A stretch of DNA of 64,000 bases, taken from positions 1 to 64,000 of the forward strand of contig JBQTGW010000219.1 of assembly GCA_052390495.1 (NCBI GenBank), in the 5' to 3' direction. The DNA is from GCA-003244245 sp052390495. GTDB lineage: Bacteria; Actinomycetota; Actinomycetes; Mycobacteriales; Pseudonocardiaceae. Below are positions 43,283 through 51,734 of this stretch, piece by piece. The notes under the pieces were generated by a model. That model made no database searches, was not told the origin of the DNA, and saw nothing but the letters and a program-made list of their open reading frames with translations. Numbering within the stretch: the first letter of the stretch is position 1; each line of letters opens with the position of its first letter. Position numbers and translations under genes: made by a program.

Positions 43283-44517
43283 CCGTCCTTGACACGTCCC
43301 TTGGTGCGTCCCAGTGCACCACGACGTCTGAGTTCATCGTCGCCGACGAGCAGTGGAGTACCCACAACTACCATCCGCTACCAGTGGTGATCACCTCCGG
43401 TGACGGCGCCTGGGTCACCGATGTGACCGGCCGCCGATACCTGGATTTCCTCGCTGGCTACTCGGCTCTGAACTTCGGTCATCGCCATCCCGCTCTGGTA
43501 GCGGCCGCAGTGGAGCAGTTGGGGCGGATAACACTGACCTCCCGGGCCTTCCACCATGACCTGCTCGGAGCGTTCTGCCAGGAGCTCGCTCAGCTGACCG
43601 GTACCGAGATGGTGCTCCCGATGAACTCTGGTGCAGAAGCGGTCGAGTCCGCGATCAAGGTGGCCCGGCTATGGGCCCACCGGGTCAAGGCAATCCCGGA
43701 GGGCACCGCAGAGATCGTAGTGGCGAGCGGCAACTTTCACGGCCGCACCACGACGATCGTGTCGTTCTCCACCGACGAGGTGGCCCGGACCGGCTTCGGC
43801 CCGTTCACCCCGGGTTTCGTGGTGGTGCCCTATGGTGACGTCGATGCGCTGCACAGTGTGATCACCTCTCGGACAGCGGCAGTACTCGTCGAACCGGTGC
43901 AGGGCGAAGCGGGGGTGCTGGTGCCGCCACCGGGTTACCTGGCCGGTGTCCGCGCGGCCTGCGACGACGCGGGGGCATTGCTGATCGCCGACGAGATACA
44001 GTCCGGGCTGGCCCGCACCGGCGAACTGCTGGCGCTGGACCACGAGGGGGTGCGAGCCGACCTGTATACCCTGGGCAAGGCACTCGGTGGTGGGATCCTG
44101 CCGGTCTCGGCGGTGGTCGGCCGTCGGGCCGTGCTGGGCGTACTACGGCCCGGTGAGCACGGGTCGACATTCGGAGGCAACCCGCTGGCCTGCGCCGTTG
44201 GCCGGGCGGTGATTGCCCTCCTGGCCACCGGCGAGTTCCAACGCCGATCCCGCGAGCTGGGCGCACACCTGCATGCTCGGCTGGGCGAGCTGGTCGGACG
44301 CGGCGTCACGGAGGTCACCGGTCGAGGCCTGTGGGCCGGGGTACAGATCGCCCCCGGTGGGCCGACCGGGCGAGCAGCGTCGGAGGCGCTGATGGCCAGA
44401 GGCGTGCTATGCAAGGAAACCCACTCCACGACGTTACGGATCGCTCCCCCGTTGGTGATCACCGGCGATGAGCTGGACGGCGGCATTGACGCGATCATTG
44501 ACGTCCTTGCGCACTGA
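43279..44517 (+). CDS. rocD: Ornithine delta-aminotransferase
   Basis: The 412-residue class III PLP aminotransferase converts ornithine to glutamate semialdehyde. Seen are LPMNSGAEAVESAIKVARLW, LLIADEIQSGLARTGELLAL, LYTLGKALGGGILPVSAVVG (PLP lysine) and STFGGNPLACAVGRAVIALL, all OAT hallmarks. It follows the DivIVA-like gene with an ATGA overlap and precedes a hydrolase gene by 9 nt. Confidence 0.92.
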   Translation: MTVLDTSLGASQCTTTSEFIVADEQWSTHNYHPLPVVITSGDGAWVTDVTGRRYLDFLAGYSALNFGHRHPALVAAAVEQLGRITLTSRAFHHDLLGAFCQELAQLTGTEMVLPMNSGAEAVESAIKVARLWAHRVKAIPEGTAEIVVASGNFHGRTTTIVSFSTDEVARTGFGPFTPGFVVVPYGDVDALHSVITSRTAAVLVEPVQGEAGVLVPPPGYLAGVRAACDDAGALLIADEIQSGLARTGELLALDHEGVRADLYTLGKALGGGILPVSAVVGRRAVLGVLRPGEHGSTFGGNPLACAVGRAVIALLATGEFQRRSRELGAHLHARLGELVGRGVTEVTGRGLWAGVQIAPGGPTGRAASEALMARGVLCKETHSTTLRIAPPLVITGDELDGGIDAIIDVLAH

Positions 44518-44526
44518 GGAGAGCCC

Positions 44527-46128
44527 GTGCCCTTCGGCGCTACCCAAATCTTGCGGCCCCAGATCTTGCGGCCCGTGGGCATGCTGGCAGCGTTGGCACT
44601 ACTGGCGACGGTAGGCGGGGGGTGCACGGTGGGTCCTTCAGATCGGCCCGCTGTGGCGGTCCGCGACGCTAGCCTGCCCCCACTGCGCCCCCCTCCGACA
44701 CTGCCCAGTACCCCGCCACTACCACCCCCCGGCGAATACCGGCCCAGTTCGCTGAACTGGCAAGACTGCACGGACACGATCACCGCTGCGCTGCGCACAC
44801 TCCATCCGGGTGAGCCCGGACCCGCACGGGTGGAATGTGCTGAGTTGCCCGTCGACGCCGATCTGTCGGTGCCTGCGTACGGGAATTCATTGACACTGGA
44901 TCTGACCCGGATCGGCAATGGCCCGGCTCCACTGGTGGTGGTCGGCGAGGCGGCTGCGGAACCCGGCACTGTGCAGGCCGCCCGGCTGGCTGGTCAGCTG
45001 CCCGCAACCCTGCTCGATTCCTTCACACTGATCGGACTGGCCCGGCGTGGTACCGGAACCAGCGAACCGCTGAACTGCATACCTGCGAACACCCGAAACC
45101 GGATCCTCGGCTTTGATCCCGAAGTTCGCCAACTGGGACAACTCGATTCGCTGCTCGACGTAGCCCGCACAGCGATCCAGACCTGTGTCCAGGATGTCGG
45201 CGAGGTTCTCGTGGCGATCAACTCCACCGGCGCTGCCGACGACCTCGAGACGCTCCGGGTTCGCTTGGGCGCGCCGGTACTCAACGTTCTTTCCTACGGC
45301 AGTGCATCACGCGCGGTCGTCGGCTTCATGCGCCGGTACCCCACTTCGGTGGGACGGGTGGTGCTTGACGGTACCGCCGATCCCACTCTTGACAGCATCA
45401 CCGGCTCGGAAGCCGCGCTGGCGGCCACGGAAGCCGGGTACACCGCATTCGCCGCCGACTGCGTTGCCCGCGGCTGCCCGCTCGGATCCGACCCCCGGGC
45501 CGCTCTACCAGCCCTGGCCGAAGCACTGCGCCAGGTACCGTTGCAGGCGGGACAGCAGCGGATCACCGCTGGAACGGCGTATCAGGCGGTGCTGGATACG
45601 ATCGGCACTCCGGAGCGCTGGAGACAACTGTCCGAAGCGCTCGCCGCCGCCCGCGACGGCGAAGGTAACCCAGTGGCGGCGCTGGTAGCGCCGCTGATCG
45701 TCCCGACCGGCGGGCTGCCCGCGCGCTTCGACCCCGCCCTGGCGACGTACTGCAATGACACCTCGACCCGGGTGCCGCCGGAGCGCGCTGAGGAGCTGGT
45801 TGAGCAGTGGCGAGCGCGATTCCCCCTGTTCGGTGCGCTCTTCGCGCAGCGGCTGTTGCTGTGCAGCGCGTGGCCGGTGCCCACCAAGCCATCAGTGGGA
45901 TCCGGCCGCGCGCTACCGCCGGTCCTGGTGGTAGCCACTGCTGGAGATCCGGTGACCCCGGCCGAAGGTGCCCGGCGCACCGCGGAGTCACTGCCAGCGG
46001 CGACGCTGGTGAGCTGGCAAGGGCAGGCCCACGGGGCGGTGGGGCGCAGCCCTTGTGTAGTTGAGCTGGTCACCCGTTTCCTGATGGACGGCGTGGTGCC
46101 CCCGCAGGGCACTCTGTGTCCGCCTTAG
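44527..46128 (+). CDS. Secreted alpha/beta hydrolase lipoprotein with TAP-like C-terminus
   Basis: The 533-residue protein has a signal peptide with lipobox (LATVGGGCTVG, Cys near residue 36) and a Pro-rich linker. The catalytic region has VLNVLSYGSASRAVVGFMRR, where the nucleophile Ser is kept but the first Gly of GxSxG is Val-Leu, and a TAP-like C-terminus PVLVVATAGDPVTPAEGARR and GQAHGAVGRSPCV that supplies Asp and His. It resembles secreted tripeptidyl aminopeptidases. Start GTG 44527. Its 3' end overlaps the LigD-type gene by 59 nt. Confidence 0.85.
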   Translation: MPFGATQILRPQILRPVGMLAALALLATVGGGCTVGPSDRPAVAVRDASLPPLRPPPTLPSTPPLPPPGEYRPSSLNWQDCTDTITAALRTLHPGEPGPARVECAELPVDADLSVPAYGNSLTLDLTRIGNGPAPLVVVGEAAAEPGTVQAARLAGQLPATLLDSFTLIGLARRGTGTSEPLNCIPANTRNRILGFDPEVRQLGQLDSLLDVARTAIQTCVQDVGEVLVAINSTGAADDLETLRVRLGAPVLNVLSYGSASRAVVGFMRRYPTSVGRVVLDGTADPTLDSITGSEAALAATEAGYTAFAADCVARGCPLGSDPRAALPALAEALRQVPLQAGQQRITAGTAYQAVLDTIGTPERWRQLSEALAAARDGEGNPVAALVAPLIVPTGGLPARFDPALATYCNDTSTRVPPERAEELVEQWRARFPLFGALFAQRLLLCSAWPVPTKPSVGSGRALPPVLVVATAGDPVTPAEGARRTAESLPAATLVSWQGQAHGAVGRSPCVVELVTRFLMDGVVPPQGTLCPP

Positions 46129-47185
46129 CCCTTGTGTCGGCTCTGGCCCTTGTCTCCCGGGCCTGGCTCTTGGCCCGGCTCGGTTGCACCCGTAGCGGCT
46201 CGCCCGGCATCTTCGGGTACTCCGGGGGGTACGGAAGGTCACCGAGGCCACGATCGCGCTCGTCGCGCAGCGCCCATTCGAGCAGTGTCTCCAGGTCGAA
46301 CGACTCGCTGTCGAGCCCGGCGTGCGGGTCGCCCCGCTCGGCGAGCAGTGTGGGTACGGTGCGGATGTCGAAATCCTCCGGTTCGACCTGTGCCAGATCC
46401 TCCCAGGACACCGGCATCGACACGGTGGCCCTCGGGGTGCCGCGAACCGACCACGCCGACGCGATTGTCCGGTCCCGAGCCGCCTGGTTGAAGTCCAGGA
46501 ACACCCGCTCGCCGCGCTCCTCCTTCCACCACGACACGCTGGCCCGATCCGGAGTTCGCCGGACGACCTCCCTCGCCAGTGCGATCACCGCGCGACGCAC
46601 CTGCACGAACGACCACTGCGGGCGAATTCGCACCGCGACATGGATCCCACGGCCGCCGGAAGTCTTGGGGTAACCCACCAACCCCGCCGCCGCGAGCACC
46701 TCCCGCAGCACGCCTGCGACCGCGACGGCGTCCGCGAAACCCGTCCCCGGCTGTGGGTCGAGGTCCACCCGCAGCTCGTCCGGATAATCCACCAGCGGGC
46801 GGCGCACTGGCCACGGGTGGAAGTCGAAGGTGCCGAGGTTCGCGGCCCACAGGAGCACGGCAGGTTCAGTGGGACACACCTCACGGGCCTTCCGGCCGGA
46901 AGGGAAGGTGATCTCTACGGAGTCCACCCAGTCCGGGGCGCCCCGGGGAACCCGCTTGGCATAGAACGGTTCTCCCGCCACGCCGTCAACGAACCGCTTG
47001 AGCGTCACTGGACGCTCGGCCAGCACACGGATTAATGACCCGGACACCGCAAGGTAGTACTCCACGACCTGCAACTTGGTGATGTCTCGCTCCGGGAAGT
47101 ACACCTTGTCCGGGTTGGACACTCGCACGGTGCGCTCGCCCTTCGGGCCAGGCACCGTGAGCTCCAGCGAGTCAGCACAGCCCAC
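46070..47185 (-). CDS. Stand-alone LigD-type polymerase (primase-polymerase)
   Basis: The 371-residue protein corresponds to the polymerase domain of LigD from non-homologous end joining. It has RVSNPDKVYFPERDITK, the catalytic VDLDPQPGTG, TSGGRGIHVAVRI and VFLDFNQAARDRTIASAW. No ligase or nuclease domain is attached, as in some actinobacterial relatives that act with Ku or separate ligases. The C-terminus has a short Arg/Ala-rich tail. It is convergent with the hydrolase gene. Confidence 0.9.
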   Translation of the reverse strand: MGCADSLELTVPGPKGERTVRVSNPDKVYFPERDITKLQVVEYYLAVSGSLIRVLAERPVTLKRFVDGVAGEPFYAKRVPRGAPDWVDSVEITFPSGRKAREVCPTEPAVLLWAANLGTFDFHPWPVRRPLVDYPDELRVDLDPQPGTGFADAVAVAGVLREVLAAAGLVGYPKTSGGRGIHVAVRIRPQWSFVQVRRAVIALAREVVRRTPDRASVSWWKEERGERVFLDFNQAARDRTIASAWSVRGTPRATVSMPVSWEDLAQVEPEDFDIRTVPTLLAERGDPHAGLDSESFDLETLLEWALRDERDRGLGDLPYPPEYPKMPGEPLRVQPSRAKSQARETRARADTRAKADTECPAGAPRRPSGNG

Positions 47186-47258
47186 GGGCCGACGCTACCG
47201 CACCGTTTGGTATTGCACAGCGAGCCCCAGCGCCGGACGTCCGCGTAGCCTGGCGGTC

Positions 47259-47690
47259 ATGAAACCCGTGGTCGGCGCGACCCCCAAGGTCACCAAGTCC
47301 GACGCCGAGTGGCGCGAACAGCTCACCCCGCAGGAGTACATGGTGCTGCGCCAGGCAGGCACCGAGCCGCCGGGAACCGGTGAGTACGAGCACACCAGGA
47401 TCCAGGGCGTGTACGAATGCCGGGCCTGCGGGGCGGAGCTGTTCCGCAGCGACCACAAATTCGAGTCGCACTGCGGGTGGCCCTCGTTCTTCACCCCACT
47501 GGCCGGCGAAGCGGTGCTCCTGCGCGAAGACCGCAGCATGTTCACCAAGCGCATCGAGGTGCTCTGCGCCGCCTGCCACAGCCATCTGGGACATGTCTTC
47601 GAGGACGAGGGCTACGACACTCCCACCGACCAGCGTTACTGCATCAACTCCGTCTCGCTGCGTCTGGTCCCCGACGCCGCAACGCCGTAG
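47259..47690 (+). CDS. msrB: Peptide-methionine (R)-S-oxide reductase
   Basis: The 143-residue enzyme repairs methionine R-sulfoxide in proteins. Zinc ligands are in YECRACGAELF and CAACHSHLGHVFEDEG, CGWPSF is present, and the catalytic Cys lies in QRYCINSVSL. ATG 47259 gives the usual start (MKPVVGATPKVTKSDAEWRE). It is divergent from the LigD-type gene. Confidence 0.95.
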   Translation: MKPVVGATPKVTKSDAEWREQLTPQEYMVLRQAGTEPPGTGEYEHTRIQGVYECRACGAELFRSDHKFESHCGWPSFFTPLAGEAVLLREDRSMFTKRIEVLCAACHSHLGHVFEDEGYDTPTDQRYCINSVSLRLVPDAATP

Positions 47691-47701
47691 ACATCGAACG
47701 T

Positions 47702-47733
47702 TAACCCGCTAACCTGCTAACCTGCTAACCCGC
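47702..47733. repeat. 8-bp tandem repeat TAACCYGC, four units
   Basis: Units TAACCCGC, TAACCTGC, TAACCTGC and TAACCCGC run head to tail right after the msrB stop, followed by a decayed CAACAG. The array also creates repeated stop triplets. No function is known. Confidence 0.8.
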
Positions 47734-47941
47734 CAACAGTCCACTTCCTCAATTCAAGTGACTGTGCATCGCCGTCATGGGTGACCTCTAACTACTTTCT
47801 GTAAGAGATGACCACACGATAGTGTACTTTTTATGAGCGAAATTTTCGTTCACCGTTCAGCAAACCTTGAGTCACTCTTTCGGGCGACTATCCGGAGCCA
47901 AACAACCGGTGCTAGCTTCGTCGCTGGCTGCAACGGCCGCA

Positions 47942-47971
47942 TTAGAGGGGATCATTAGAGCTCCCCTCTAA
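47942..47971. promoter_or_regulatory. 9-bp inverted repeat upstream of the encapsulin gene
   Basis: TTAGAGGGG (47942-47950) and CCCCTCTAA (47963-47971) are perfect complements with a 12-nt spacer, 24 nt before the ATG at 47996. It may be an operator or an mRNA hairpin over the leader. The inner TTAGAG in the spacer adds a third partial copy. Confidence 0.65.
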
Positions 47972-47995
47972 AATTCCTGCTCCCAGAGCTACAGA

Positions 47996-49420
47996 ATGGC
48001 GGTATGGATTGTGACTCTGACAGATCCCGACCTCGCTGCTTCGAATGGGCAGGCCCCGCAGCAGCTGAGTTTGAGCACCGCGGCAGCGCGTAACCTGGCG
48101 ACAACCAAAAAATCCGTGCCGCAGATGCAGGAAATCACCTCACGGTGGCTGCTGAAGATACTGCCGTGGGTGCAGGTGCAGGGTGGCGTCTACCGGGTGA
48201 ACCGTCGGTTGACCTATACGGTGGGCGATGGCCGGGTCACCTTCACCACCACCGGTGCGGAGGTGCGAGTTATTCCTGCCGAGCTCTGTGAGCTGCCCTT
48301 GCTGCGTGGATTCGACGACACCGAGGTCCTCGGCGCCTTGGCCGACAGATTCGTGCAGCAGGAGTTCGAGGCTGGCGACATCATCGTCGAGATGGGCCAG
48401 CCGGCCGATCAGATCTGCCTCATCGCCCACGGCAAGGTCAACAAAATCGGCGCCGGTAAATACGGTGACGAGGCCGTGCTGGGTGTGCTCACCGACGGAG
48501 ACCATTTCAGTTATCAGGCATTGCTGGAGTCGCAGGACCACTGGCAGTTCACTGTCAAGGCTGTCACCAAGTGCACGGTAATGACACTATCGCAACAACG
48601 GTTCGAGGAACTTATCGCCCAGTCCGACACTTTGCGGGCACACATCGACCATTTCCGGAGCAGCCCTACACTACCGCAGAACAAGTACGGCGAGGCCGCC
48701 ATCGAACTGGCCTCGGGACACGAAGGTGAACCCGACCTGCCGGGCACCTTCGTCGACTACGAACTCTCGCCCCGCGAGTACCATTTGAGCGTGTCTCAGA
48801 CAGTCTTGCGGGTGCACACTCGGGTAGCCGACCTCTACAACGAACCGATGAACCAGACCGAACAGCAACTCCGGCTGACCGTCGAGGCGCTGCGGGAACG
48901 CCAAGAACACGAAATGATTAACAACCCCGAGTTCGGGTTGCTGCACAACGCCGACCTCAGCCAGCGCATCCCCACCCGCAGCGGCCCACCCACCCCGGAC
49001 GACCTCGACGAGCTCCTCTGCCGCCGCCGCAAGACCCAGTACTTCCTGGCCCACCCCCGTACCATCGCCGCGTTCGGTCGGGAATGCAACCGCCAGGGTA
49101 TCTATCCTGACACCATCGACATGGACGGTCACCGGCTACCCGCCTGGCGTGGTGTTCCCGTCCTTCCGTGCAGCAAGATCCCCATCAGTGAGACCCGCAC
49201 CAGCTCGATACTTGCGATGCGAACCGGTGAGGACGACCAAGGTGTCATCGGCCTGCACCAGGCCGGAATTCCCGACGAGTATCAACCCAGTATGTCGGTG
49301 CGATTCATGGGCATCAGCGAAAAAGCAATCATCTCCTACCTCGTCACCGCCTACTATTCCGTCGCCGTCCTCGTCCCCGACGCACTCGGCATCCTTGAAG
49401 ACGTCGAAATCGGACGCTGA
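47996..49420 (+). CDS. Family 2B encapsulin shell protein (EshA-like) with cyclic-nucleotide-binding domain
   Basis: The 474-residue protein matches family 2B encapsulins, formerly EshA: a short N-arm (SVPQMQEITSRWLLKILPWV), a cyclic-nucleotide-binding domain at about 98-210 (IIVEMGQPADQICLIAHGKV), and an HK97-type coat domain with TQYFLAHPRTIAAFGRECNR and VPVLPCSKIPISETRTSSIL. Such proteins assemble into icosahedral compartments that load terpenoid enzymes. Start is ATG 47996 or GTG 48011 (VTLTDPDLAAS, closer to relatives). Its stop overlaps the ATG of the geosmin synthase gene (TGATG), so shell and enzyme are coupled. Confidence 0.9.
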   Translation: MAVWIVTLTDPDLAASNGQAPQQLSLSTAAARNLATTKKSVPQMQEITSRWLLKILPWVQVQGGVYRVNRRLTYTVGDGRVTFTTTGAEVRVIPAELCELPLLRGFDDTEVLGALADRFVQQEFEAGDIIVEMGQPADQICLIAHGKVNKIGAGKYGDEAVLGVLTDGDHFSYQALLESQDHWQFTVKAVTKCTVMTLSQQRFEELIAQSDTLRAHIDHFRSSPTLPQNKYGEAAIELASGHEGEPDLPGTFVDYELSPREYHLSVSQTVLRVHTRVADLYNEPMNQTEQQLRLTVEALRERQEHEMINNPEFGLLHNADLSQRIPTRSGPPTPDDLDELLCRRRKTQYFLAHPRTIAAFGRECNRQGIYPDTIDMDGHRLPAWRGVPVLPCSKIPISETRTSSILAMRTGEDDQGVIGLHQAGIPDEYQPSMSVRFMGISEKAIISYLVTAYYSVAVLVPDALGILEDVEIGR

Positions 49421-51654
49421 TGCAACCCTTTGAACTGCCGGATTTTTACATGCCCTATCCGGCGCGGTTGAACCCGTCGCTGGAGGGGGCACGGGAGCAT
49501 TCGAAGGAATGGGCCTATCAGATGGGGATCCTGGAACCCCAGGTGGGTTCGGGAGATAAGGTGATCTGGGATGAGGCCAAGTTCGATTCGATGGACTACG
49601 CTCTCCTCTGCGCATACACCCATCCCGACGCGCCAAGCCGCGAGCTCGACCTGGTGACCGACTGGTACGTTTGGGTCTTCTATTTCGACGATCATTTCCT
49701 TGAGGTTTACAAGCGTAGTCAGGATCAAGTCGGCGCAAAGGAATACCTCGATCGGCTACCCGCCTTCATGCCACTAGACCCTGCAGCCACCTCGCCGGAG
49801 CCGACCAATCCGGTCGAGCGTGGACTGATCGACCTATGGGCACGTACGGTCCCCTCGAAGTCTCCGGAATGGCGGTTACGGTTCTTTGAGAGTACAAAAA
49901 ACCTCCTCGAGGAATCAACGTGGGAGCTGTCCAACATCAGCGGGCACCGAATCCCCAACCCGATCGAGTACATTGAGATGCGCCGCAAGGTCGGCGGCGC
50001 ACCATGGTCGGCTCACCTCGTGGAACATGCCGCGTTCGTCGAGGTTCCGGCCAGGGTCGTCGACACTCGGCCGATGCGTGTCCTCAAGGACACGTTCGCC
50101 GACGGAGTGCATTTACGTAACGATCTCTTCTCCTACCAACGTGAAACCCAGGACGAAGGCGAACTGGCCAACTGCGTCCTGGTGCTGGAGCGATTTCTGG
50201 AGGTCGGTCCACAACACGCCGCTGACCTGACCAACGACATCCTGAGCTCCCGCCTGCACCAGTTCGAGAACACCGCCCTCACCGAGGTACCGTCCCTTTT
50301 CGAGGAATATGGGCTGGACCTGCTTGAACGTGAGAGTGTTGCACTCTATGTCAAGGGCCTTCAGGATTGGCAAACAGGCGGCCATGAGTGGCACATGCGG
50401 TCGAGCCGTTACATGAACGAGACCTCAAACCGGCCGCCGACGGTAGCGGAGCGACTGCTCAGCGGGCCCATGGGCTTCGGCACCTCGGCAGCGTATATCA
50501 CGCCGTCACCGGGTGTCTTGGGTCTACAAAGGTTCAAGTGCTACACCCACGTTCCGTACGGAGCGGTGGGGCCAGTGACTCTGCCGGAGTTCTACATGCC
50601 GTACTCCGCGCGGGTCAATTCTAACCTGGAACGGTCGCGCCAGCACTGCATCGACTGGGCTCGTGAGATGGGCATGCTGGAGTCACTCCCAGATGTTCCC
50701 GGTCCCGGTATCTGGGATGAAGAGAATCTTGCGTTGTTCGATTTCGCGGTCTGCGCTGCGAGAATTCATCCGGACGCATCCGGCCCTGAGCTCGATTTGT
50801 CCTCGGCCTGGCTGACCTGGGGAACCTACGGCGACGACTATTTACCGGCGATCTTCGGGACTACCCGTGATATGGCTGGTGCGAAGGTGTTCAATGCCCG
50901 GTTGTCAGAGTTCATGCCGCTGGACTGTGCCACCACTCCACCGCCGACCAATCCGGCTGAAACAGGCCTGGCCGATCTGTGGATCCGTACCGCGTGGCCG
51001 ATGTCGATCGATCAGCGGCGTCAGTTCCGGGGGAATGTCGAGGTTATGACGGAAAGCTGGTTGTGGGAGCTCGCAAACCATATCCAGCAACGGGTCCCCG
51101 ATCCGGTCGACTATGTGGAGATGCGGCGCAAGACGTTCGGCTCAGATCTGACGATGAGCCTAGCCCGCATCACACAAGCTAGGCAGCTCCCACCTGAGAT
51201 CTTCCACACCCGACCGATGCGCGGACTGGAAAACTCGGCCCAAGACTACGCCTGCTTTACGAACGACATCTTCTCCTATCAGAAGGAGATCGAGTTCGAG
51301 GGTGAGCTCCATAACTGCGTGCTGGTCGTTCAGAAGTTCCTCGACATAGATCGTGAACAGGCGGTCCTGGTCGTCAACGACCTGATGACCTCGCGGCTGC
51401 AGCAGTTCGAGCACATCATCGCCGCCGAGCTACCCCACCTTGCCGAAGATTACAATCTGGGTACAGCTGCCCGCGCGGCACTAAACGCCTACGTCGTGGG
51501 ACTGCAGGACTGGGTGGCTGGCATTCTCGACTGGCATATGTTAACCGGACGGTATGAGGAAGCGGCGTTAAGGAGAAATCAACAACGGCGTGCTGGCCGT
51601 ACAGCGTTTCTAGGCACTTCCGCCGTTCGCATCGGGCTGCGGACCGCGATGTGA
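49420..51654 (+). CDS. Two-domain germacradienol/geosmin synthase
   Basis: The 744-residue protein has two class I terpene cyclase domains. The N-terminal one has DDHFLE (90-95) and NDLFSYQRE (234-242); the C-terminal one has DDYLP (472-476, DDYYP in well-studied enzymes) and NDIFSYQKE (615-623). It converts farnesyl diphosphate to germacradienol and then geosmin. The linker contains GFGTSAAYI (352-360) and the C-terminal tail LGTSAVRI (731-738), related short motifs. The protein is coupled to an encapsulin gene and followed by a geranyl diphosphate methyltransferase, so it may be the compartment's cargo. There is no long N-terminal extension like that of 2-MIB synthase. Confidence 0.92.
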   Translation: MQPFELPDFYMPYPARLNPSLEGAREHSKEWAYQMGILEPQVGSGDKVIWDEAKFDSMDYALLCAYTHPDAPSRELDLVTDWYVWVFYFDDHFLEVYKRSQDQVGAKEYLDRLPAFMPLDPAATSPEPTNPVERGLIDLWARTVPSKSPEWRLRFFESTKNLLEESTWELSNISGHRIPNPIEYIEMRRKVGGAPWSAHLVEHAAFVEVPARVVDTRPMRVLKDTFADGVHLRNDLFSYQRETQDEGELANCVLVLERFLEVGPQHAADLTNDILSSRLHQFENTALTEVPSLFEEYGLDLLERESVALYVKGLQDWQTGGHEWHMRSSRYMNETSNRPPTVAERLLSGPMGFGTSAAYITPSPGVLGLQRFKCYTHVPYGAVGPVTLPEFYMPYSARVNSNLERSRQHCIDWAREMGMLESLPDVPGPGIWDEENLALFDFAVCAARIHPDASGPELDLSSAWLTWGTYGDDYLPAIFGTTRDMAGAKVFNARLSEFMPLDCATTPPPTNPAETGLADLWIRTAWPMSIDQRRQFRGNVEVMTESWLWELANHIQQRVPDPVDYVEMRRKTFGSDLTMSLARITQARQLPPEIFHTRPMRGLENSAQDYACFTNDIFSYQKEIEFEGELHNCVLVVQKFLDIDREQAVLVVNDLMTSRLQQFEHIIAAELPHLAEDYNLGTAARAALNAYVVGLQDWVAGILDWHMLTGRYEEAALRRNQQRRAGRTAFLGTSAVRIGLRTAM

Positions 51655-51734
51655 CCGTGGCCGGAGCGCGCCCTGAACCCGACCTCGGCACCAACCCCGG
51701 CTGCTGGGACCGACAAGCAAAAGGAAGTCAAACC

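Larger units (their letters stand above)
47691..47995. other. Intergenic region with repeats and a hairpin before the encapsulin operon
   Basis: No gene is seen in these 305 nt. It holds an 8-nt tandem repeat at 47702 and, further on, an AT-rich stretch around 47800-47870, low for this genome, that probably contains the operon promoter. A 9-bp inverted repeat lies at 47942-47971. Confidence 0.7.
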
